Part shown: positions 46,101 through 55,600 of the stretch, piece after piece
How the letters are laid out: each line of letters opens with the position of its first letter
How positions within the stretch are numbered: the first letter of the stretch is position 1
Assembly: GCA_964019135.1 (NCBI GenBank)
Contig: OZ025248.1
Coordinates: 69,508,119-69,572,118 of the forward strand
DNA from: Arenicola marina
Taxonomy: Eukaryota > Annelida > Polychaeta > Arenicolidae
DNA: 64,000 bases
Direction of reading: 5' to 3'
Program-made: the position numbers and the translations under genes
The notes under the pieces: model-generated
Databases searched by the model: none
What the model saw: the letters and a program-made list of their open reading frames with translations, nothing else
Told to the model about the DNA's origin: nothing

Positions 46101-46925
46101 GAAATAATTAGTGTATCTGATTTACGGGATAGGTACAATATTTATATTGATGTGATGCTCCATAACAGTATTATTCACGCGATACCAAAAATCTGGATTT
46201 ACAAATATCGCCATATAATGGAAAAAGATAACTTAGTTATTAAAGTTTCTATCCCACGAGGTAATATAATGTGTAATGGACAACTGCTAGCCGGGTTATC
46301 AAACCGGTGGGTGTATGACTGTTTAATAGCGAGATTCCAGAAGCCTCCTTCCTCCATCGCGAAATGGATTGAACAGTTCCCTTACCTTCATGATGCTGAC
46401 TTTGCAACAATTTTTTCCCTACCACAGCAAATTACTCGAAGCACAAGATTGCAAAGCTTCCAATATAAGGTTTTAAATAGAATTGTTGCCTGCGGATATA
46501 ACCTGGCTAAATGGAAATTAAGCAATACTGCACAGTGTAGGTTATGTGGAAACATGGAAACAATAGAACATTTGTTTTATCACTGTATTAAGGTCAGACC
46601 GTTTTGGGAAAACATCGAACGATTTGTGCAAATTAAGAGTCCGCTGTCTCTCCCTAATATAATTTTTGGAGTACCGTTGTTAGAACGGACGGATCAATTG
46701 TATATCAACCTCACTATATTAGTAGGGAAATGGTTTCTATATGGATTAATGCTTAACAATTGTAGTACTATATCCACAACGTCTTTTGTTAATACCCTAA
46801 AAACTCATGTAGCCAGCGAGCACATGGCAGAAGTTCTTTATAGTAACAATAGACGGGAATGGCAAGCCTTCAATGAACAAATTTCTTCTCGACCGCCACC
46901 AAATGAGACAGACGACAGTCCCTGA
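43125..46925 (+). CDS. LINE ORF2 protein: AP-like endonuclease and reverse transcriptase
   Basis: 1266 residues, intact. The N-terminal AP-like endonuclease nicks target DNA: SFNARG (N9), LQETH (E38), LLNIYAPT, GGDFN (D144, N146), SRIDYF and SDHSS (D233, H234) are all present. The reverse transcriptase follows: NNKSPGSDGL, LIPK, WRPLSLLNTDYKI, LLVLLDFEKAFDTV (catalytic D602), RGIRQGCPISALLFILVVET and LADDATLFL (catalytic D704 and D705; the residue before ADD is Leu rather than the commoner Tyr or Phe). Near the C terminus CRLCGNMETIEHLFYHC (1138-1154) is the Cys/His motif of the L1/Tx1 clade. Together these carry out target-primed reverse transcription. The start chosen is the ATG giving the MGIKITSFNARGLRD opening, typical for the endonuclease. 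Confidence 0.97.
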   Translation: MGIKITSFNARGLRDKLKRKAVIQHLFEQQNGIIFLQETHSDVQSEKDWKNEWHGEILFSHATSQRRGVAILFPNHLQFHIDSCASDTDGRYIWVNVTIGSDTYFLLNIYAPTKDYPRSQLQFGTEISNLMVTHGDQNIIIGGDFNICLNPQVDKRGGKIEQPTEYTKCLLNLMEVYELNDIWRVRNPTAKRFTHKQKTKLGMVYSRIDYFLTSAQLGYFISDVDIRTRAFSDHSSIQLSLSPTGVPKRGRGFWKFNVSLLRDQSYVESIKRCIAECKIRYASTNDKGLVWDVIKCEIRGKSISYSKFKTKSERNRKDELVKRLNSLELKQDQTGATTDEMMLLQRQYEDLQMYEAQGALVRARAVRIENDERNTKYFLNMEKKRSTLKHITALFDSNDCLVSEPELILKEQLKFYSQLYTDNRTLDEIDSYSDFFLCHDVPTITPESRDHCDKDLTYNDFAKALQNMKNNKSPGSDGLSCEFYKFFWSEIKDLVLDSLLYALDKKSLSIEQRRGVLTLIPKTGKDLRYVTSWRPLSLLNTDYKILTKALAEKLQVVIQEVVSTDQCGYIRGRYIGRNIRTIADIMEYTSLENREGLLVLLDFEKAFDTVTWPFLHRVLEKMNFGPYYRTWIKLIYSNITSCCMNNNISTAFFTVTRGIRQGCPISALLFILVVETLAIKIRQTKDIHGIAIRNTEFKITQLADDATLFLQDQKSLSIALHIFDKFALCSGLKLNRTKTRIFYLGNTNHKPMAQNLYDIQPAGPVFKTLGIYFCKDLHEMSAKNLDERFRKFKTILQIWSSRSLSLRGKITVLKSLAISQLTYATSMIYVPSSFIQAVDKEIVSFLWNKKPAKVKKSTIVSDYKYGGLKMPHFESIICSQRVMWIKRLLTTNCTGNVLAFELLTVTPDELTSKLAMKFVSKPKSLFYEQMLEKWYSFHSREPEAESIRDEHLWRNKFILIGKDIASKHNNGIYVKWEHAGIKTVGDLWNVEGEIISVSDLRDRYNIYIDVMLHNSIIHAIPKIWIYKYRHIMEKDNLVIKVSIPRGNIMCNGQLLAGLSNRWVYDCLIARFQKPPSSIAKWIEQFPYLHDADFATIFSLPQQITRSTRLQSFQYKVLNRIVACGYNLAKWKLSNTAQCRLCGNMETIEHLFYHCIKVRPFWENIERFVQIKSPLSLPNIIFGVPLLERTDQLYINLTILVGKWFLYGLMLNNCSTISTTSFVNTLKTHVASEHMAEVLYSNNRREWQAFNEQISSRPPPNETDDSP

Positions 46926-47069
46926 TACTATACTTTGTTTTTGCTTTTGTTTTTTTTTCTCTTAATCCCTAGACTTACATTAAGAAATGTGTGTGTGTGA
47001 TTGATGTATCTCTCTGTGCTCATTGATGTGTATTTCTGTTGAAAGCAAAAAAAAAAAAAAAAAAAAAAA

Positions 47070-47083
47070 GTCACCCCCTTAAA
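47070..47083. repeat. Target-site duplication of the complete LINE, right
   Basis: Exact repeat of 40584-40597 directly after the poly-A tail. The sequence continues AATATGTTCCAATG, which matches the reverse complement of the repeat copy near 38185. Confidence 0.92.
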
Positions 47084-47240
47084 AATATGTTCCAATGAAT
47101 AGATTTTGGTAGATTTTGGATACACTGCTCCTAAATACGTAAGGAATGAGAAAAAACAGGTTTCATTACTATTGCAATTTGTTTTGGGTACATCCCTATT
47201 TTGCCGGGACTACATACCGGATTCGAGTGGGCGTTTCCGA
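47084..47240. repeat. Right part of the dispersed repeat split by the LINE
   Basis: Reverse complement of about 38060-38195, for example TAAGGAATGAGAAAA and CTATTGCAATTTGTTT. Its left part is at 40470-40597. Confidence 0.75.
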
Positions 47241-47244
47241 GAAA

Positions 47245-48560
47245 CCAGCACTCACGGCTACTGTTCTCCCCACTTCACTTCGCTCCGCCATCCCTGCTGA
47301 CCCCTCCCATCCGCCACCATCTCCCCCTCCAGAAACAAAACCCTGTGACTGACACACGCACAAAGTGACCCCTCATATATATACGTTTTATTCGTATGTT
47401 ATGTCTCACGCATGCTGGAGAGCGAAAGAGAGCGGGAGAGAGAGAAAGATAGAGGGGCTAGATGACATTTCAAGACTCGTAAGGTTAGACTGATTTGACA
47501 AAGCGTGCTAGGATACGCGGAAAGGTAGCGTTAACCCAACGTTGGGTAACGTTGATTCCATTGACGTGCCAAACGCGCGGCTCTCAACATTATGGAGAAT
47601 ATTTTACTGATTAATAAAATTAATCATGCAGCAATATTTTCCCTGAACAACTTTCCGAATGTTTTGAATTGAAAGGACGTATTCAGGTAATAGGACACAT
47701 ATATTAGCCTTAATTAAGTAATTGTTTATGACATCTTATCAATATAAAGTCAACCTTCTTAACAAGTCGGTAGTTGAACGAATTTAGTCCGACCCCTTAT
47801 CCTGGGTCAATGGTCACGCTCGCAATGACTTTATTAGTAGTGATGAGACATGTAAAACCTTGAGAGCTATATAATGCTCACTGTCAAACCTAACGCCCGC
47901 TACCATGGCCACTAAAGGGGGACTCCTCACATATATTACAATGCATATTGGCTACTTCCGGTCACCTGTTGCCGCCATCACGGCATCGCCGGTATATGAC
48001 ATTTGGTTAATCTTTGCTGGATGGTGATGTTGTACATCGTAAATAGGACACAGGGCGGGGTGAACGGGTTGTGCTGGCACATGGTATGCCCACAGCTTAT
48101 CATTGTGCCTGGCTGACAAGCACCCCCTCGACACCCCCCTCCCTGTCTGCTTTTCCTCATTCCGCATTCATGTCGCCTTCTCTCAGCCTTGTCATTTGTC
48201 CCGTTATGGCGTTCTCCTGCTATATTTAGCCAGAATTTGTTTCCCAGCTGTCCGATGCATGGACAGCGCTCAGCAGGGGTTTCTTGTGGGGACTTGCAGA
48301 GGAGTTTTGTAGCCTACAGCCATCCAAAAGTGATGTGTCAATGGTCGCACTCCGGTCTGCAGCACGCGTTTCGAGCACCGTTCGTGCGTCCCTTACCTTC
48401 CATCATTTATGACAGGATCGACTTCCCGGTGGCCCACGTACCCATTAGAGGACACCTTGACTGCTCCCATCAACGTTAAGCGTTAAGCGAGTAGGGTCTT
48501 GTTGGATAGAGAGAAAGAGGGAGAGAGAGACCCCCTAACCCCTCTATTTCTATCTCTCTG
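47245..48560. other. No gene recognised
   Basis: Contains a GAGA-rich purine tract at about 47418-47456 and a small palindrome AACCCAACGTTGGGTAACGTT at 47534-47555. Overlapping frames on both strands (47952-48479) show no domain. Confidence 0.45.
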
Positions 48561-48570
48561 TCTCACAATA

Positions 48571-49185
48571 TCTAAGTCAATGTTTCCCGTCCTTTATACT
48601 ATATCACAAGACCCCACTCAAATCTTTGAGGCAATGCTACCTGTTCGTTATACTATTCAACAAGACCCCACTCACAATCTCTAAGTCAATGTTTCCCGTC
48701 CTTTATACTATTCAACAAGACCCCACTCACAATCTCTAAGTCAATGTTTCTCGTCCTTTATACTATGTCACAAGACCCCACTCACAATCTCTAAGGCAAT
48801 CTCTAAGTCAATGTTTCTCGTCCTTTATACTATATCACAAGACCCCACTCACAATCTCTAAGGCAATGCTTCCTGTTCGTTATACTATTCAACAAGACCC
48901 CGCTCACAATCTCTAAGTCAATGTTTCCCGTCCTTTATACTATTCAACAAGACCCCACTCACAATCTCTAAGTCAATGTTTCCCGTCCTTTATACTATAT
49001 CACAAGACCCCACTCAAATCTTTGAGGCAATGCTACCTGTTCGTTATACTATTCAACAAGACCCCACTCACAATCTCTAAGTCAATGTTTCTCGTCCTTT
49101 ATACTATATCACAAGACCCCACTCACAATCTCTAAGGCAATCTCTAAGTCAATGTTTCCCGTCCTTTATACTATATCACAATATC
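48571..49185. repeat. 55-bp tandem array with higher-order variants
   Basis: About eleven copies of a unit with CTAAGTCAATGTTTCCCGTC, CTTTATACTAT, TCAACAAGACCCC or ATCACAAGACCCC, ACTCACAATCT. Copies of two types (TTCAACAAG and ATCACAAG; TTTCCCGTCC and GCTACCTGTTCG) are mixed, and longer blocks recur (48571-48690 resembles 48961-49080), so block duplications occurred. Confidence 0.9.
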
Positions 49186-49313
49186 TCAAAGTGAGCCTCG
49201 TTTTCGACCAAAGCCCCGTCCAGACGGTAGGTTCTATTTCAACCGACAAGACCTGGGGTCATAAAATAGGCTATGGCTTTGTCCTAGCTCTTGTCCAGAC
49301 GGTAAGATTACTT

Positions 49314-49354
49314 TGACCTATAGGTCACGTCTATGGGTCATGACCTATAGGTCA
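49314..49354. promoter_or_regulatory. Cluster of AGGTCA half-sites in everted pairs
   Basis: TGACCTATAGGTCA occurs at 49314-49327 and again at 49341-49354, and GGGTCATGACCT overlaps the second (49335-49346). AGGTCA is the classic nuclear-receptor half-site and here it is everted with a 2-base spacer. The neighbourhood also repeats GTCCAGACGGTA (49212, 49293). No gene is seen close by, so a regulatory role is only a suggestion. Confidence 0.35.
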
Positions 49355-49379
49355 CAGTGTGTCGTCTGGACAGTACTGA

Positions 49380-50300
49380 GGGATTCTCGGCGAAGTTGCA
49401 TACATATGGAAGTAACCAATCCCAATATGAATTTATGTTGTTTTAAAAAAAAAAAAAAAAGTATAAACAAAGTTATACTTACCCATATATTAGTAGTCCT
49501 TCGGTGACTGCTTGGGCGACACCAGGCCTATATTTTATGGTTAATTGGCGATTACTCGACAAATGCAAACGACTGGCTACTTCTCTATCGCGTAGGGAGA
49601 CGGCGTTGCTATGACAATAATAAGCTTGGCTGGGGAGGGCTGAAACTGGACGGTTTGCGACATGAGACCGCCCGTGGCGTCTCTGACCAAGGCTGCAGGG
49701 TTTAACATGTGCTTCTCTCCGGTGAGCGGTCGGCACCATGCAGCTAAGGGCTGAGTCCGAGTGCCTTATTGGCATGCTGAGTAAGTGTTGTTACTAATTA
49801 ATTCAGGCGTGGATAGGGCATTAATCATGCACGTGGGGCTTACCTGGCCACCCCATAGGGCGTCAACTGCTGGTGAAGCGCTACATCACCATCAGACACA
49901 CGCCTGTGCTCACACCACACCAAATAAATTCACCCCAACCCGCCACGTGGGTTCACGTGAGCCATTTGGATAGAGAGGCTTATTGCCGCAAAGCTTGTAA
50001 CGTAAATGAGTGAAGGACTGTATGTCGTGAGATGTATGATACAATTGTGCGTAAACCCGTCGCCGAATAAATGGAGGCGAGGGCTAGTCGCAATGAATAT
50101 GACCGATCAGGTTGCCACGGTCTTGTATCACTTGATGCGACCATATCCGAGGACCTAATTTATGGCAATATTCAGACATACGATACTATATGGACATTTG
50201 TAGATACTAATCAGATGATGATACAACCATTATTGTAGGCAATACTGAAATAAAAATTACTATTTTGTTCCTGACAGTACAACAAATACTACAGGGCGAT
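49380..50300. other. No gene recognised
   Basis: An A-run at 49444-49460 precedes GTATAAACAAAGTTATAC. The 98-codon minus-strand frame at 49479-49775 has no recognised domain. Confidence 0.45.
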
Positions 50301-50307
50301 TGTACCG

Positions 50308-50724
50308 CCATATCGATAAATACATCACTGTATAGCCATATCGATAAATACACCATTACATGGCCATATCGATAAATACATCATTATATGACCATATCGA
50401 TAAATACATCACTGTATAGCCATATCGAAAATTATATCATTATATGGTCATATCGATAAATACATCATTACATGGCCATATCGATAAATACATCATTGTA
50501 TGACCATAACGATAAATACATCATTGTATGACCATAACGATAAATACATCATTGTTTGACCATAACGATAAATACATCATTGTATGACCATAACGATAAA
50601 TACATCATTGTATGACCATAACGATAAATACATCATTGTATGACCATAACGACAAATACATCATTGTATGACCATAACGATAAATACATCATTGTATGAC
50701 CATAACGATAAATACATCATTGTT
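50308..50724. repeat. 28-bp tandem array (CCATAACGATAAATACATCA)
   Basis: About fifteen copies of a 28-base unit. The left third has CCATATCGATAAATACA with ATGGCC/ATAGCC variants, the right two thirds an almost uniform TGTATGACCATAACGATAAA type. This gradient shows that the right part was amplified later. Confidence 0.93.
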
Positions 50725-50729
50725 TTCTT

Positions 50730-51700
50730 GGTGTGTTGCCGAGATAAATGGCTTAATATTGTATCGTCTTGCCTTAATGGTGACTTAATGGTTATCTTGA
50801 CGTCAAGCTTCGATGCCTAATATCTCCACACTGATGGTTTGATCGCCATAAGATTAGACGTTACTTTTGCATCGTTACCCAGTCAGGCACTCTGTTGCAT
50901 CGCGGTTGACGGTAAGCCGTTTACAGCGTACTGACGTGTAATTCAGAACGCGATTAACGGACACATGAACCACGCGAGCTTTACTACGGCGTCCATGGTC
51001 CCTTGTCGGGCTCACCGAAAGAAGTGCCTCAGGCAGCTAATTACCGAAAGGATGACAAAAAATGACTGATGACAGGTAATGCCGGTAACGTTGTGTAATA
51101 GTATCTAATGGGTTGATGGGGTAGACACGCAACGATATGACATCACGTCGCGCGGCCAAGTTACTCACTAGAAGGGACTACACCTGAGATTAGATATGGC
51201 TGGGAGTGCCATAGTGAAGAGTAGCCTCAACGTATCAGTCACATACATATCTATGTTACAAGCTTTTCTCCTTTTTTTCATTATCAGAATCAAGTAATTA
51301 TTTGGGCACGCTATTTGAATATATCGCAAATAATGACCGCAATGTCCGTATATAGATTATGGCTTAAAGAACAGGAACGCCACCTTGTCAAATATGTAGG
51401 CTTACTTAAACCAATCTGGCGAAAAAATAATTTTCACATCATTCCGTTGTATTAGCACACGATTAATATTAATTTCCAGGCGATAAATTAATTTAATATA
51501 TAATTTTCCGGTCTTCAGATTGCCATGTGCCCAACGAATGCACGAATATGTGGACATTGTGGCATATCGGAACAATAGAGACTATAACAATGATATAACA
51601 TCCTTTAATAATAATAATAATCATACACATATCTGGCATAGATATTGCCCCGTCATTCTACGAGAGCTCAAAAAGACTTTCCTTCAGAATAAGAGCGATA
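50730..51700. other. No gene recognised
   Basis: AT-rich with short frames only. ATAATAATAAT occurs at 51607-51621, just before the LINE fragment. Confidence 0.45.
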
Positions 51701-51706
51701 AATCGG

Positions 51707-52650
51707 CTACAACCCCATGTCGTTGCCCATATCGATGCATTACGTAACGGTATTAAATTAGGAGGTGATATGATTAGTATCTTTCTGTACGCAGATGACA
51801 TGGTCTTGATCGCCGATAGCGAGGAGAAGTTGCACATTATGCTACATGCTTTATTTGACTGGTCCGGTAAGTGGCGTCTGTAGGTAAATAGAGAAAAGAT
51901 CCAGATTGTGCACTTTCGCCCAGTTAGAAAGAAGGGAGCATGTTTGGTTTTTAAATATGGTGAGATCGTAATTCAGCAAACTGACTGTTATAAATATCTC
52001 GGAGTGCTGTTGATGGATGAAAATCCCAATTTTGAGAAAAAAATCAGACACACTCTAGGAATCTGCCGGCCGGGCACTTGGTGGTATTGAGAAATTTAAG
52101 AGTCTTTCACCAAATTGTTTGAAGCCGGTGTACATCCCATTTTGAATTAATGAAGGATCAGAACTTTGGGGGTTCGGTAAATATCAAAAGCTAGATAAAG
52201 TTTTACACAGAGCTATGCGCTATTTTGTCGGAGTACATAAATTTGCCCCAACTGCTGCAGTGCCAGGTGATATGAGATGGTTGTCCCTCAAGTATGGACG
52301 GTACATTTATATGGAATTATTCGTTTGTGGAATCGATTGGTAAATATGAATGCTATGCGATTAACGAAACGGATGCATTTATGGCGCTAAGACAAAGCAA
52401 TAGATAATTGGTGTCAAGACATGAAACAAATAGCGGAGCTTTTCGGCGCTCAATATGTTTACGATAACAAAAAGTCTTTTAATATTAAGGATACGGAAGA
52501 TAAATGTCAAGAGCTTAAGTCTTAAATCTAAACCCAAACGTCAGACATATATGAAAGTAAAGGACAATTTGGACGCAGAATCCTATGCATTTAACTATGT
52601 GTCCAGATATGATCGATCTATATGGGCTCAATTATTTATGGTCTACAAAT
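51707..52650 (+). pseudogene. Dead fragment of a second LINE type (reverse transcriptase)
   Basis: A reading frame with GIKLGGDMISIFLYADDMVL (catalytic YADD at about 51791-51802), IADSEEKLHIMLHALFDWSG and, after an in-frame TAG at 51882, VNREKIQIVHF and the DCYKYLGVLL segment typical of reverse transcriptase plus thumb. After a frameshift (about 52075-52145) the frame ELWGFGKYQKLDKVLHRAMR and on to FGAQYVYDNKKSFNIKD continues the C-terminal region of such proteins. Several shifts and stops show it is not functional. Motif spacing differs from the L1/Tx1 elements and looks like a Jockey/CR1-type ORF2; I cannot name the clade. Confidence 0.8.
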
Positions 52651-52654
52651 AAGG

Positions 52655-55600
52655 TGATGGTGTGCAAGCAGAAACAGCACATGTTTCATCTGGAGGTGAG
52701 AATGCGACTGGGTGGGGCGGGAGGTGGGTCATCAGGCCAGACAGTACGGTTCGCCCACGCGGCTCACACATTCCTTCGCCATTAACTCTTCATTTGGCAT
52801 CACAGCTTTAAGAAGCCAATGATGTCTTTCACCTTTTGTTGGGGGCGAATTTTAAGTCCCTTATATCATCTTTATATATCATTATATATTATAGTCAAAT
52901 ATCCAGGGTGCAATATACGGAATGTAACAAAAAAGTGTGGGGCTTCTGGTGTGGTACGCGGCGTGGTACGCAGGGGGTGGGGGTGTACAGTGTGTAGTGG
53001 GGACTCCGAGGACAGGCAACGGACTTGTAACCGAACAAGTCATTATTTGACCTCTGGGAATCCAGATATCTTCACCTTCTTCGAAGGCCAAGACTACTTC
53101 GGTGCTCCACCAGGGTGGACCTAAAGTGCGACGCAGATGTTTTCTTACGATTTATTACCACGTCAACTAATCAACTATTTATAGAAATGAGAGGAAAGAT
53201 CTATGCGGCGTTGCCTCGGCGGCAGCGGCGGCAGCGGCGCCGGAGATAACAGGTCCTGACCTTGCTTTATGAAGGTGACTAGCCGGCTAGGATTCCTGCG
53301 GACAGAGTGGTCCGGGTTGGCGGTGGCCGTACGTTCTGCTGTGCGTGGCTCCCGCAAATTACTTTTTCACGTAAATCAATCTTGTTGTTGTATAGCGTGC
53401 TGACAGGTTTGCGTATTGTCTATGTCGCTATCCATGTCAAGTAATTTAAGATATTCCAGCCCTTGAGGTGTCAGTGGCCTGTCGGCTCATTCGTTGTGTT
53501 TGTGCATGTGACACAGTCAATGATGGTTTTATACACCTTTTGGGCTCCGGAAGGCCATATCTAGCTACCGGGTATAAAATGGATCCGACCGTTTCAGGCT
53601 GTCAATCATTTATTGACGTCACTGTTGCTTTATCCGATCATGTGGTGAACAAACTGTCCTGCGTCTTCCGACATACTGCAGATTCAGAAAGGTACCTTGC
53701 GCCAAGGAATATAAAACCTGTTTCTACTTAGACTACAAAAACAATAAATGGACAATGGAATGGGCTTGGGGTGGGGTTGGGGGAGTAGCGTCCATCCCTT
53801 GCCCCCTTCCATGCATCCCTCTCATGAATGCACGACTTACGAGTTATCAAGAAAGAGGCTACCGCTAGAAATATCAAGTTATAATTATTATGTCGTCTCT
53901 GGTCTAGAACTAAGACGTGGGGTTAAATGAGTGATGCTTTTAATGGCATCTTGACGCGCTACTCACTAAGTTTGACCACGATACCTCCTTTCTCAAAGAG
54001 TCGCATAAAGGCATAAACGAAAAAATTATATTCATTATATTAACATTATTTGTCAAGTGTGTGTATTCGCAGCCATAGGGTTGCCTTATCACGGTTAAGA
54101 TGTTCAGCACATCCTCTAGCGTTCGGGAGTCAAAGGGGGACAGGTGGAGAGGAACCTTAGGTTTGGTAGTTTATGTCTAAACAGTGGAACAAGAATTATC
54201 GAAGATGAATATCACTTTGTTTTAATCTGTCCCCTTAATCGTCATATTACTTCTTTCATCTGCAAATCCATCTACACTCCGCAATGTTGCCGCGTACACC
54301 TATAATGCATTTAAGTTCCGTAAACAAACTTTGTGAATTCACAATTCGCAGCACGTGAACAATGTGCTGCACCATGTATTTAACAGTTATAATGGGCCCA
54401 TGGCCTGAAGGGTATGAATAAAGATTATTATTAATAATGGAAACCCCTGAATCGCATTAGGACTTGCACCCCACACCGGTTTATCTGAACCCGAGTGGGC
54501 CACCCGTAGGTACAGCCATGGAGACGCTCTGGAGGACGATGCGGCAGCCGGTTGATTTACCCGCTGGGACAGTAAGCTGCCGCGCAAGGGCTAATTGGAA
54601 CATGTCGTGGTGCAATCGATGAAGGCAGCCATGGCTGCTGCCAACAATGTGGCCCTGTGAGATATATATTTCCATCGGGGGACTCCACACACACACTGCA
54701 CTGCAACACTGGGACGGAGGGGTGAACACCGTCGGCTGAGCGTGCCACACTGAAAGTCCACTTAAGGCGACAGTAAGTTCAATAAAAAATATATCCATCT
54801 TTTTTCTTCCCTATCGCTGGCTCATTCACCGTTGCGTCGATGGGTTGTGGCCTACCGGAAACCAGGGACTAAAGACATGGCTACCGATTGAAGGTGACAA
54901 CCTGTACATGTAGCGCCCCCTGTCTGGAGACAAATAAACTGTCATCCACTTCGTGACCTGTCGCATTGACTCTTGGGAAGGCATATGGTTCGCATAATGT
55001 ATATGCCGTAGTGTTAAATTAAACATGGCATATGCCACTTGATTGAATAGCTGTGTCTTTATTAAAGTTTATTCCTATTGTATTTTTACATTCGACTCGT
55101 TTTCTTCGAGGAATATCCAGTTCGAGGTAAATCTCGCATAGCGTTACCCTACGCATCACCTAATACTGTTGGTGTTAACTCTATAGGCTACCTACATCAA
55201 TGTGCACACATTGTGATGACGTAGGACAGAATCGCCAATTTTCCCGTACACATTGTATGTTATTGATGCAGGACGACATCAAGGCATCTATGGTATTAAA
55301 TGATGCATTAGCAACCTGAATAACAGTGATAATGCAATAATATCAATGGTGGTCATAATACAAGGATGTTAATAATCATACAATAATAACAATGCATAAT
55401 AACAATGTAACAATAACCATGCATAATAACAATGTAAAAATAACCATACTTATTTGTCAAAAGCTTGCGTTTTCTCGATGTGATTGCCTTTTCTCAAAAC
55501 GCATCCGATGCATCTGGTGTCGCTTTCGTTTGATCTGTCCATACATATAGAGTTTACAAAGCACGGTGTCTCGGTAGCTTCGGTCTGCAATAAAACACCT

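Larger units (their letters stand above)
40598..47069 (+). mobile_element. Complete L1/Tx1-type LINE with NADAR-bearing ORF1
   Basis: A 6.47-kb non-LTR retrotransposon with all parts in order: a 5' UTR of 393 bp (starting CTGGAAACCCCC), ORF1 (40991-42289), an unusually long 835-bp spacer, ORF2 (43125-46925), a 3' UTR of about 120 bp and a poly-A tail of about 22 bases (47048-47069). A perfect 14-bp target duplication borders it. Both ORFs are uninterrupted, which with the perfect duplication points to a young insertion that may still be competent. The inserted DNA splits a dispersed repeat whose other copy lies inverted at 38030-38330. A dead relative lies at 4003-5335. Confidence 0.96.

Noticed and set aside
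50308..50724. CRISPR-like array
   Set aside because: The 28-bp copies are directly head to tail without unique spacers, and the window is eukaryotic. The same applies to 62416-63270.
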